Part shown: positions 31,960 to 37,853 of the stretch, one piece after another
How positions within the stretch are numbered: position 1 is the first letter of the stretch
How the letters are laid out: each line of letters begins with the position of its first letter
Origin: Candidatus Angelobacter sp. Gp1-AA117
Lineage (GTDB): Bacteria; Acidobacteriota; Terriglobia; Terriglobales; Acidobacteriaceae
DNA: 37,853 bases
Direction: 5' to 3'
NCBI GenBank assembly: GCA_003223515.1
Contig: QHVI01000049.1
Coordinates: 1-37,853, forward strand
The notes under the pieces: model-generated
The model's database searches: none
The model's input: the letters and a program-made list of their open reading frames with translations, nothing else
Told to the model about the DNA's origin: nothing
Translations under genes and position numbers: made by a program

Positions 31960-33159
31960 TCAGTTGCTCGTTCCCACCCCGCCCGTGGTCGCCGTCGTCG
32001 CCGGGGCCTCAAAAAACTTGTGGTCATACAGCGCCCGATAGAACCTGCCGGTAATCTCTGCCGCCTTCGGTCCATACGTCGGACGTCCACCGCGCAGGAA
32101 GACCACCGTTACGATGCGCCCTACCTGGGTGTTGGCATACGAGGCAAACCAGCCGAAGCGCGTGCCGTCTTTGGAGCAGGTGCCGGTCTTGCCCAGGATT
32201 TGCTCTTCGCTGAAGTTCAGGCGCAGGCTGCGGGCTGTGCCATATTGCACCGCTCCCATCATGCCGTAACTGATTTCAGGGATAAGCGTACCGATATCGA
32301 GGTGCCGCTTGATCCGCGGCTGGAAGCTCACGACCTCTTCCGGTGAATTCGGATGCTGCAGGTAATAGAGTGTACCGCCGTTGGCAATCGCTGAAACCAT
32401 CGCCCCAAGCTGCAGCGGGGTCATGGAGATGCTTTCGCCGAAGGAACACATCTTGCCTACGCCGCCCAGCTTGGCGTCCAACTCATGCGAGGGATAAACC
32501 CCGAGGTGCTCGCCCTCGATATTGAATCCTGCCAGCTCGCCCAGCCCAAACTGGTGGGCGTAATAGCTGACCTTGGCAAAGCCGAGCCGCCGTCCCAGGG
32601 CCTCAAAGTAGGCGTTATTGGAGTGCGCCAGCGCATCCGTCAGGTCCATCTTTGAGCGCCGTCCCAGGGCGACCATCGTCTCGCGGCTGATGATCTTTTC
32701 TTCTAGTGCCGCCAGCGCTACAGACAGCTTGATGGTGGAGCACGGCTGCGCGCCTTCCGAGAGCGCCAGCTTCTGGTTGACCATCGCCAGGATGCGTCCG
32801 CTGGTTGGGTCCATCGCCACGACCGTGCCGTTCATGTTGCCCAGGGCGTCAATCGCGGCCTGGCGCACCACCGGGTCTTCCCCGGCAGTATTGTCGCCGT
32901 CGACTATGTCGGTGGCAAACGAGCTGGTGTAGAACCGCTCATAATAACGATGCCGCCGCATCCGCGCATGGCGCCGCGTGTTCGTTGCGCGGCTGTGGCG
33001 CAACCGCGCAATATGTTTCTGCGCCCGCGGGCTTTCCGATACTCCGCCCTCACGCCGTGTAGATTTTGTGGTGGTGGAAGACGAACTGCGAGCAAACGAA
33101 ATGGTTGAAAGCAGAAGAGCTATCAGGAATACGACCAGGATTCGGAACCGTTGCACCAT
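31960..33159 (-). CDS. Stand-alone penicillin-binding transpeptidase-domain protein
   Basis: The protein has 399 residues. A signal peptide or anchor (MVQRFRILVVFLIALLLSTI) is followed by a Ser/Thr- and then Arg/His-rich linker (about 25-80). The transpeptidase domain carries all three motifs: SxxK as CSTIK (S141, K144), SNN (180-182) and KTG (about 324-326). There is no PBP2/FtsI dimerisation domain and no glycosyltransferase domain, so it is shorter than typical class B PBPs. It would cross-link or modify peptidoglycan in the periplasm; a class D beta-lactamase-like role is also possible. The ATG at 33159 is chosen over a GTG three codons upstream. Convergent with the ABC ATPase gene. Confidence 0.8.
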   Translation of the reverse strand: MVQRFRILVVFLIALLLSTISFARSSSSTTTKSTRREGGVSESPRAQKHIARLRHSRATNTRRHARMRRHRYYERFYTSSFATDIVDGDNTAGEDPVVRQAAIDALGNMNGTVVAMDPTSGRILAMVNQKLALSEGAQPCSTIKLSVALAALEEKIISRETMVALGRRSKMDLTDALAHSNNAYFEALGRRLGFAKVSYYAHQFGLGELAGFNIEGEHLGVYPSHELDAKLGGVGKMCSFGESISMTPLQLGAMVSAIANGGTLYYLQHPNSPEEVVSFQPRIKRHLDIGTLIPEISYGMMGAVQYGTARSLRLNFSEEQILGKTGTCSKDGTRFGWFASYANTQVGRIVTVVFLRGGRPTYGPKAAEITGRFYRALYDHKFFEAPATTATTGGVGTSN

Positions 33160-33690
33160 ACCTAACACCTAATGACCCGAAGAAACTTCCTTTGTTGCTG
33201 CTGTTTTTGTTGTTTACATCCCTAAGATCGGCAGATCATCGGGATAACTTTCGGGAGAATTGCTCGGTTTTTCGATAGTAAGTGACTTATGAATCAGGTG
33301 CAATCCCAAATTTACATAATGGTGCGGAAAACGTACCTTTTTCGTAATCATCTGTGTTACGGCAGTGCATGCACTTAGCCACACCGAGCCATCGCCATGG
33401 CTAATGTGCCCCATCAGGTAAAGATGCAGCTACTCTGGATTACGTTGGATACAGGTGTACGCCTTAGTCTGACTTTCGCAGTTAATGGCTGGTTTTCAAA
33501 TGATGGCAATTACAGATTATGGCAAGTTTGCCAATTCTGCGGGCTGCTTCGGTTGTGGCTCCGCTACGCTTGCGACGAATTTTCCCGCGCAGCCAAGGGC
33601 GGGTGAGGTCCCTAGGGCCCAACACACCGCCAAATTCAATACACATTAACTACTTTTGTTACCTTTGCCTCCTTTGCGTCCTCTGCATTG
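33160..33690. other. Long intergenic gap with dispersed repeats
   Basis: About 530 bp without a supported gene. It contains fragments of three dispersed repeats: GGTTGTGGCTCCGCTACGCT (33549-33568), CGCAGCCAAGGGCGGG (33590-33605) and copy B of the 67-bp repeat (33620-33686). The promoter of the leftward transpeptidase gene must lie in its first 150 bp; no clear -35/-10 was recognised. Confidence 0.45.
33620..33686 (+). repeat. Dispersed repeat, copy B (67 bp)
   Basis: Same-orientation match to 18914-18980 at about 60 of 67 positions. It ends 5 bp before the stop of the leftward AraC-type gene, as copy A lies between two convergent gene ends. Confidence 0.75.
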
Positions 33691-34104
33691 CTATCTTTCA
33701 AATTCTTCGCGACCTGAAAAGAATTTGGCGCTTTTTGTTAGCTTTTCTTGCGAATGGCCCTGCTCCCGGTAGCGTTGCGGCGTCATTCGGAATTGGCGCT
33801 GAAAGGCGCGCGCGAAGCTCGACGTGTGTTCATACCCGGCTTCATGCGCAATTTCCTTGATGCGAATATTGCTTTCCGCCAGCAGGCTGGCCGCCTGCAA
33901 CAACCGCTGCCTGGTCAACAGGTGGCCCAGAGAAATTCCCATCTGCTGTTTGAACAGGTGCAACAGGTGATAATGAGTGAGATTGAACCGGCGAGCCAGC
34001 CCCCGGATGGTGCAGGGCTTCCCTGATTCAACCATTTCCAGCAACTTGTTGCACTCGCTCATCCGCAGGCGTGGGCTGGCTGTTTGCAGCCGGCTGTGCA
34101 CCAT
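33691..34104 (-). CDS. AraC-family DNA-binding-domain protein (HTH only)
   Basis: The protein has 137 residues from the ATG at 34104. It contains both HTH motifs of the AraC domain: TIRGLARRFNLTHYHLLHLF and the second block IKEIAHEAGYEHTSSFARAF followed by FRMTPQRYRE, the family signature. There is no ligand or dimerisation domain, as in MarA/SoxS-type proteins. The frame runs upstream to a TTG at 34173 that would add a hydrophobic stretch (CLLFILVLG); no start has a well-placed Shine-Dalgarno, so the N-terminus is uncertain. Its targets are unknown; both flanks are long gaps. Confidence 0.78.
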   Translation of the reverse strand: MVHSRLQTASPRLRMSECNKLLEMVESGKPCTIRGLARRFNLTHYHLLHLFKQQMGISLGHLLTRQRLLQAASLLAESNIRIKEIAHEAGYEHTSSFARAFQRQFRMTPQRYREQGHSQEKLTKSAKFFSGREEFER

Positions 34105-34173
34105 GGGACGGTGCAGATTTTTCCGGTTTTTTATCTGACAGCCAAGGACCAGAATGAAGAGTAGACACGGCAA

Positions 34174-34684
34174 CCTCCGATAGTTGGGGTTAAATGTCTT
34201 TCCGGTTTAAGCATCGCGGATCATCTGTTACCGTCGACAAACGTCCGCTTGCTCTGGTCTCTTCTCATTATTCCTGGCAAAAAGCTGAAACTTATTTCCT
34301 GGCGTGGCGTGCGATCTGCCACAAGCCTCGAGTGATCGGATCCCGGTATGGGTTCGAAATAGCGTGGCTCAGGATTTCGCGGCAAGGCTGCCGGCGAAGA
34401 ATAACTATTTCTTTATTACACCGGGTCAAGGTTGTCAATAGAGAACAAGTACACACACAGCTTCAGTGCGCGAGTTGCTGCATGGCTACACTCTCAACCT
34501 GAGGTCGATTGTTGAAATAATAATGTTTCTAATAGCTGCTACTTTTAAAAAAGAAGTGTAACCCTATCCGGTTTAGCTAATACATCTATGTCAAGAAATG
34601 CTAAGCCAGCGAAGCCCGGCAATTTTTCTGTAAAAAAAATGCGAGAACCCGTAGAGCTCGTGGATGCGCCTCTTAAGTAGTGTT
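34174..34684. other. AT-rich intergenic gap
   Basis: About 510 bp. A rightward frame at 34194-34502 has no ribosome site and no recognisable composition or domain, so it is not called. No repeat or strong hairpin noticed; the sequence is clearly richer in A and T than the rest of the window, especially 34501-34640. Confidence 0.4.
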
Positions 34685-35293
34685 CTAGAGCGACTGGCCC
34701 AGCAACTCTTCGGTTTCCGGATCGAGGGCGTGGCAGAGGGCGAGGGCGGCATTGGCCATGCGCTCGTAGGCGGTGAGCAGATTGTAAGAGCCAAAGCTGG
34801 CCAGCGGAGCGAGGTGCAACACTTTTGCGAGTGGGAACATTGCCTTTTTCATCCGCCAGCGTAGGATTGCGAACTGAATGCTGCGGACTCCCCCGGCAGT
34901 CTCAATGCAGGCGCGGATCAGTTCGGTGCAGCCAGCTTCCAATTCCTGGTCGCCGTTCGTCCATGCAGTGAGACGCTCGTGATGGGCCCATTCGGAAAGA
35001 AAACGGCTGTTGTGGATCATGCGTCCCAGGTGCTCAAGGAATCTTGAAGTGCGCATTTTCTGCATGTCTTTGAACTTGTGAGCGGGAAGGTTCAATTCCA
35101 GATAAGTTTCGGTGGTGTGGTCCAGCACATCTTCCAGATCTTCAAGGTTCAGTGGGCGCAGGAATGAGATGGTGTCATAAAGGCTGCGGGCGCGCGGATG
35201 GGCGGCGCGCCGATAGTGCCTGAAGAAATAAGATGCAACAGCAATCAGGAAAACCGCGAGGCCGGTAAGGAAGAACTGAACGAGCAGGCTCAT
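34685..35293 (-). CDS. Conserved-looking hypothetical protein with one N-terminal membrane helix
   Basis: The protein has 202 residues. Residues 3-24 are a transmembrane helix (LLVQFFLTGLAVFLIAVASY) followed by an Arg/His-rich stop-transfer stretch. The rest is a soluble helical domain with a charged central part (LEDLEDVLDHTTETYLELNL). I do not recognise the family. Its ATG overlaps the stop of the preceding membrane protein by 4 bp (ATGA), so translation is coupled and the two probably act together. It ends the three-gene unit that starts at 36222. Confidence 0.75.
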   Translation of the reverse strand: MSLLVQFFLTGLAVFLIAVASYFFRHYRRAAHPRARSLYDTISFLRPLNLEDLEDVLDHTTETYLELNLPAHKFKDMQKMRTSRFLEHLGRMIHNSRFLSEWAHHERLTAWTNGDQELEAGCTELIRACIETAGGVRSIQFAILRWRMKKAMFPLAKVLHLAPLASFGSYNLLTAYERMANAALALCHALDPETEELLGQSL

Positions 35294-36045
35294 TTAAGAC
35301 CCTCCCGAATGCGTTTTAGAGCTTCCACTGTTCGCCTGACAACAGGCAGGGCCTCGGCGGGATGGAAAGATAGCTTGACTCTCATATCAGGTTCCGGCCT
35401 GCGGAATACATCAAGCCAGAAAACGACAGCGATTATATATGCCACAGGCGGTGTGTACTTCACAACAGTATTAAAGTTTTTTCCAAAATCGTAACGAAGC
35501 CAGTAAGGTACCCACCCTCCTATAGCCGCAACTCCAAAACCGAGCACGATTGCATAGGGATACGCCCGCCACCATAGCCTGAAGTGCCTTACCAGGAAGA
35601 AGAAGAGCAGGAACAGGCCTGACTGCATAAGATTCACCGCAAAGCCCAGCATCAGCAGGATGCTGATAGAACGATTAGCCTGCACCGAGGGATGCAGAAG
35701 ATCATATAAAACCGATAGACCGACCACCAGGATGGCTACACCGGGAAAGAGCCAGCGGGACCAGGGTAAAACCTCGTAATAGTCGGCAAAAACCTGGCGA
35801 AATACTTCGTAAAGCACCAGAACTATCAACAGGTGATATATGGGATAGGTGATCCAGAAGGCATAAAAGTAGTGCCGGGCACTTGCAGCAACTGCTCCCC
35901 GGATAAGACCCATGATGATGGAAGCAATGAAATAGAAAAAGAAGAATGGGAACCGGGAGTAGACCTGCCGCCGGACCAAAAGCGCAAGCAGAACTGCCTC
36001 CAAGCCGACTGCGAAAAAAAGGAGCGCGATGTCAGCTTTAGCCAT
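35290..36045 (-). CDS. Polytopic membrane protein of unknown function
   Basis: The protein has 251 residues with about seven hydrophobic segments, rich in Phe (for example FPFFFFYFIASIIMGLI and SGLFLLFFFLVRHF), and a polar C-terminal tail of about 35 residues. No enzymatic motif is recognised. It starts at the ATG of 36045, 48 bp after the small secreted peptide gene, and overlaps the downstream gene by 4 bp. The unit peptide - seven-helix protein - one-helix protein suggests a sensor or transport role for the peptide, but this is only inference. Confidence 0.75.
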   Translation of the reverse strand: MAKADIALLFFAVGLEAVLLALLVRRQVYSRFPFFFFYFIASIIMGLIRGAVAASARHYFYAFWITYPIYHLLIVLVLYEVFRQVFADYYEVLPWSRWLFPGVAILVVGLSVLYDLLHPSVQANRSISILLMLGFAVNLMQSGLFLLFFFLVRHFRLWWRAYPYAIVLGFGVAAIGGWVPYWLRYDFGKNFNTVVKYTPPVAYIIAVVFWLDVFRRPEPDMRVKLSFHPAEALPVVRRTVEALKRIREGLK

Positions 36046-36093
36046 ATTGGGTGCGAGTGGCTAGCTTAACCCAGCCACCCGCGTCCAACAAGA

Positions 36094-36222
36094 TTACCGG
36101 GAACAGGGGGGCTGGGGGCAAAGTGGGATCGTTCCTCCACCACCATCTGCCAGCAATGGGGTCGACGAAGAAACAACCAGCAGCAGAGTAATCAGCAGGA
36201 TGCGAATAACTGTCCTTTTCAT
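36094..36222 (-). CDS. Small secreted peptide (42 aa) heading a membrane-protein operon
   Basis: The ATG at 36222 is preceded by AAGGAG with 8-nt spacing, one of the best ribosome sites in the window. The N-terminus is a full signal peptide (MKRTVIRILLITLLLVVSSS, then TPLLA). The remaining mature part is about 17 residues, DGGGGTIPLCPQPPCSR, Gly- and Pro-rich with two Cys. The gene is too short for ordinary ORF calling. Another frame over the same bases (start near 36259) lacks a ribosome site. It lies 48 bp upstream of the seven-helix protein gene on the same strand. Function unknown; a secreted signal or a protein anchored by disulfide is possible. Confidence 0.6.
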   Translation of the reverse strand: MKRTVIRILLITLLLVVSSSTPLLADGGGGTIPLCPQPPCSR

Positions 36223-36693
36223 TTTCAAGCTCCTTCAGATTTAAATTGGGATTTGACAAGACCGGACGGCCAGAAACGGGCGTGTTATACGGTATGTCGG
36301 GGGCAGGATAGCGGGTTTGTCCGCACGCTGACAGTCATCCGCGAAGTTATTGATAAAACAAAGGAAAAACCGATTCTGAACAGCGATTCATTAGGCATTG
36401 CTGGGGGATTGCAGGGCAGAAAAATTGGAAGGCTGTACCACGTGAAATGAGTAGACGAATTCACCTTAGGTGCAATCCGAGCAGATGCAGCCTTTTGTTT
36501 ACCGCAGAACCACAACCCCAAAAAAAAGAAGCCGCGAATGACGCGAGTCAACGCCAAACGACGCGAATCACATAAACAAAAACCTTACCGCTGATTAATA
36601 CTGATCGATTTCATTGGAGGACAGCCGACGCACGAGAACTGTGGGACTCTGAGATTGGCATTTCGTTCAGGTGTAAGGGGGTGGTTAATTTCC
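36223..36693. repeat. Intergenic gap with degenerate GACGCGAAT repeats
   Basis: No gene supported on either strand. Positions 36532-36570 hold GCCGCGAATGACGCGAGTCA and further GACGCGAAT units related to 1600-1640. The promoter for the small-peptide operon should lie at 36223-36310; a TATAAC -10-like string is present on the minus strand near 36286 but no matching -35. Confidence 0.45.
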
Positions 36694-37218
36694 CTATTCA
36701 GGAAATAACTGGACGATGGTCGCCATCGGTAAAAAAGATCTGCGTTGGATTCTGCGGAATTCAATGAATCCATATTTTCTGTAAAACGCAGCCGCCTGCT
36801 CATCCTTTGCATCTACCACCACTACGGCAGATGCAATCTGCTTGCTTGATTGCAATGCGCGGTACAGTGCATCCATGAGCAGCTTCTCCCCCAGGCCTTG
36901 ACTGCGAAATTGCAAGCTGACTGCCAGGCGTCCCAGCAGTGTCGCTGAAACCAGTGGGTATCTTGGTAATTTTTTGGCAACATCCTCAGGTAACTCTCCC
37001 AGATCCACAGCGTGCTGCGAAAGCGTGTAAAAGCCGGCGATCGTCCTGTGGTCTGGCGTAATTACAAAGGGCACTGCAGCCCGCTTCTTCAAATCCTGCC
37101 CTGCCTGTGTTCGGAGATATGAATCCAATTCTTTGCTTCCACAAGAAAAAGCCGCCCGGCCATAGTTAGGGCCAAGCGGCTCAATCAGAAAATGGATTTC
37201 AGCGGGTTCGCCTGGCAA
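36694..37218 (-). CDS. GNAT acetyltransferase, probable TacT-type toxin
   Basis: The protein has 174 residues, typical of TacT/AtaT-like toxins. The acetyl-CoA binding motif is in FRSQGLGEKLL (QxxGxG) and the catalytic tyrosine lies in AAFYRKYGF, with SCGSKELDSYLRTQAGQDLK near the N-terminus, a hallmark of this toxin branch. Such toxins acetylate aminoacyl-tRNA and stop translation. The likely start is TTG at 37218, directly after the antitoxin stop with GGAGAGG upstream. It is the second gene of the DUF1778-GNAT pair. Specificity for a particular tRNA cannot be read here. Confidence 0.88.
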   Translation of the reverse strand: MPGEPAEIHFLIEPLGPNYGRAAFSCGSKELDSYLRTQAGQDLKKRAAVPFVITPDHRTIAGFYTLSQHAVDLGELPEDVAKKLPRYPLVSATLLGRLAVSLQFRSQGLGEKLLMDALYRALQSSKQIASAVVVVDAKDEQAAAFYRKYGFIEFRRIQRRSFLPMATIVQLFPE

Positions 37219-37521
37219 TTACCCTCTCCATGCCTTAAACCGGCGGGCAGCGGAACGGGCAGCCTGATTGGGAGCAGGCGGGTTGAGGATGGCATCCACA
37301 AATATCTTGCGGTCTTCATTCCGCAGCGTAAGCACCTCGAATTCTTTGATCGTCTCCGATGCAGCCTGCTGTGCGCTGGCAACCACGAATTCAGTTACGG
37401 TTGTGCCCCGCAATTCAGCGGCACGCTCTATCAACCGCTTTTGCTCCGGTGTGACTCTGGCCTCTAATCGCTGCTGTTTGCGGACGCGGGAATCTGTATG
37501 ATGCTTTAATGCCTGTCCCAT
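37219..37521 (-). CDS. DUF1778 ribbon-helix-helix antitoxin
   Basis: The protein has 100 residues. The N-terminal RHH reads RLEARVTPEQKRLIERAAEL then RGTTVTEFVVASAQQAASE, typical of DUF1778/TacA-type antitoxins; the C-terminal tail (ILNPPAPNQAARSAARRF) would bind and block the toxin. The frame is open to 37632, but the ATG at 37521 follows AGAGGA and matches the family length. The toxin gene begins directly after its stop, so translation is coupled. A promoter with embedded palindrome at 37540-37568 gives the expected autoregulation. Confidence 0.9.
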   Translation of the reverse strand: MGQALKHHTDSRVRKQQRLEARVTPEQKRLIERAAELRGTTVTEFVVASAQQAASETIKEFEVLTLRNEDRKIFVDAILNPPAPNQAARSAARRFKAWRG

Positions 37522-37539
37522 AAATCCTCTTTTATTCTC

Positions 37540-37568
37540 ATTGTACGGCTGATTGCCGTACACTTCAA
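37540..37568 (-). promoter_or_regulatory. Toxin-antitoxin promoter with embedded operator
   Basis: On the minus strand: -35 TTGAAG (37568-37563), 17-nt spacer, -10 TACAAT (37545-37540). The spacer holds a perfect palindrome TGTACGGC-tgatt-GCCGTACA (37542-37562), so RHH binding would block polymerase. Transcription would start near 37533, about 12 nt before the antitoxin ATG. Confidence 0.7.
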
Positions 37569-37706
37569 CATCCAAAGCAGTCCCTTGCAGAATTGCCGAA
37601 ATTGCCATAATTGAAAAATCCTGCAGAGTCAAAATAGCTAACTAGCAATTTCACGAAAAACACCATTTCAAAGTACCCAGTGGAACAAGGACTTATAGAT
37701 GAGAAC

Positions 37707-37728
37707 ACCCGGCTCTTCAGAGCCGGGT
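37707..37728. repeat. Palindromic hairpin
   Basis: ACCCGGCTCT (37707-37716), tc, AGAGCCGGGT (37719-37728): a perfect 10-bp stem, followed by CTGGAGTTTCTAC. Shape and composition match the other dispersed palindromes of this window (31753-31770, 31901-31920). The remaining 37633-37853 shows no supported gene. Confidence 0.65.
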
Positions 37729-37853
37729 CTGGAGTTTCTACATAATTTTATAAAGTTGATTCTCCCCCTGAGTAAACTCTTGATCCAGTTAACTGTTTGT
37801 TGTTTCATTGCTTAGAATGAAGCGCAAGAATGTTCTTCGCTCGCGGGAAAAGC

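Noticed and set aside
33277-33286. AGTAAGTGAC string similar to the end of the 1740-1921 element
   Set aside because: Only about ten bases match and no partner repeat was found nearby.
34340-34370. GGTTCGA string, as in a tRNA T-loop
   Set aside because: No cloverleaf can be built around it; no acceptor stem or anticodon arm.
34194-34502. 102-codon rightward ORF
   Set aside because: No ribosome site, no recognisable domain, atypical residue mix; it lies in an AT-rich gap.
36038-36259. 73-codon leftward ORF over the start of the seven-helix gene
   Set aside because: It lacks a ribosome site; the real gene in another frame (36094-36222) has a strong one and a signal peptide.
37817-37853. Possible gene start (ATG at 37817, MKRKNVLRSREK)
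   Set aside because: No ribosome site or recognisable domain in 12 codons; cannot be judged at the window edge.

Overview
The window reads as chromosomal DNA of an Acidobacteriota bacterium (class Terriglobia, Koribacter/Acidobacteriaceae-like). The pointers are a GWxTD-domain lipoprotein-like protein, outer-membrane proteins with an N-terminal carboxypeptidase-regulatory (CarboxypepD_reg) domain, an Hfq with a long N-terminal extension, and many short palindromic or degenerate repeats in the gaps. This placement is inferred from gene content, not from a marker gene. No rRNA, tRNA, CRISPR array, phage gene or transposase was seen.

Layout. 1-5.6 kb is housekeeping: a truncated M50 membrane protease, HU protein and dCTP deaminase (hup and dcd fire divergently from overlapping promoters), a probable MITE, hfq, DNA polymerase III delta' (holB), and a MoeZ-type sulfur-carrier activator behind a JAMM/M67 peptidase. 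5.8-8.2 kb holds a CDP-alcohol phosphatidyltransferase and an MFS exporter that converge on an intergenic region with a perfect TGTGA-N6-TCACA site, a suitable -10 and a strong terminator: a candidate small RNA. 8.7-16.9 kb is a rightward drug-resistance-like block: TolC, EmrA, EmrB, a TetR regulator whose start codon lies inside its own operator, a CocE/S15 serine hydrolase and an erythromycin-esterase-family protein. 17.1-19.0 kb has a PPC-domain protein, a broken receiver domain and a PleD-like diguanylate cyclase; the last two are bracketed by an inverted copy of a dispersed repeat. 19.0-22.2 kb has a TPR protein with a C-terminal HTH divergent from isocitrate lyase (aceA).

22.3-29.0 kb (leftward) holds a 45-residue peptide gene resembling a lanthipeptide-type RiPP precursor, a TonB-receptor-like protein, a second regulatory-domain barrel protein and a GWxTD protein. 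29.3-31.7 kb encodes a MacA-like adaptor and a MacB/LolD-type ATPase with no permease beside them. 32.0-36.2 kb (leftward) has a stand-alone transpeptidase, an AraC-type domain, and a three-gene unit: a 42-residue secreted peptide, a seven-helix membrane protein and a one-helix protein of unknown function. The right end carries a DUF1778/GNAT toxin-antitoxin pair with a clear promoter-operator.

The observations most worth testing are the RiPP-like precursor (22292-22429), the secreted small-peptide operon (34685-36222), the CRP-type site with candidate sRNA (6696-6863), the double TetR operator (13114-13168), the MITE (1740-1921) and the repeat-bracketed diguanylate cyclase (17.59-19.02 kb).
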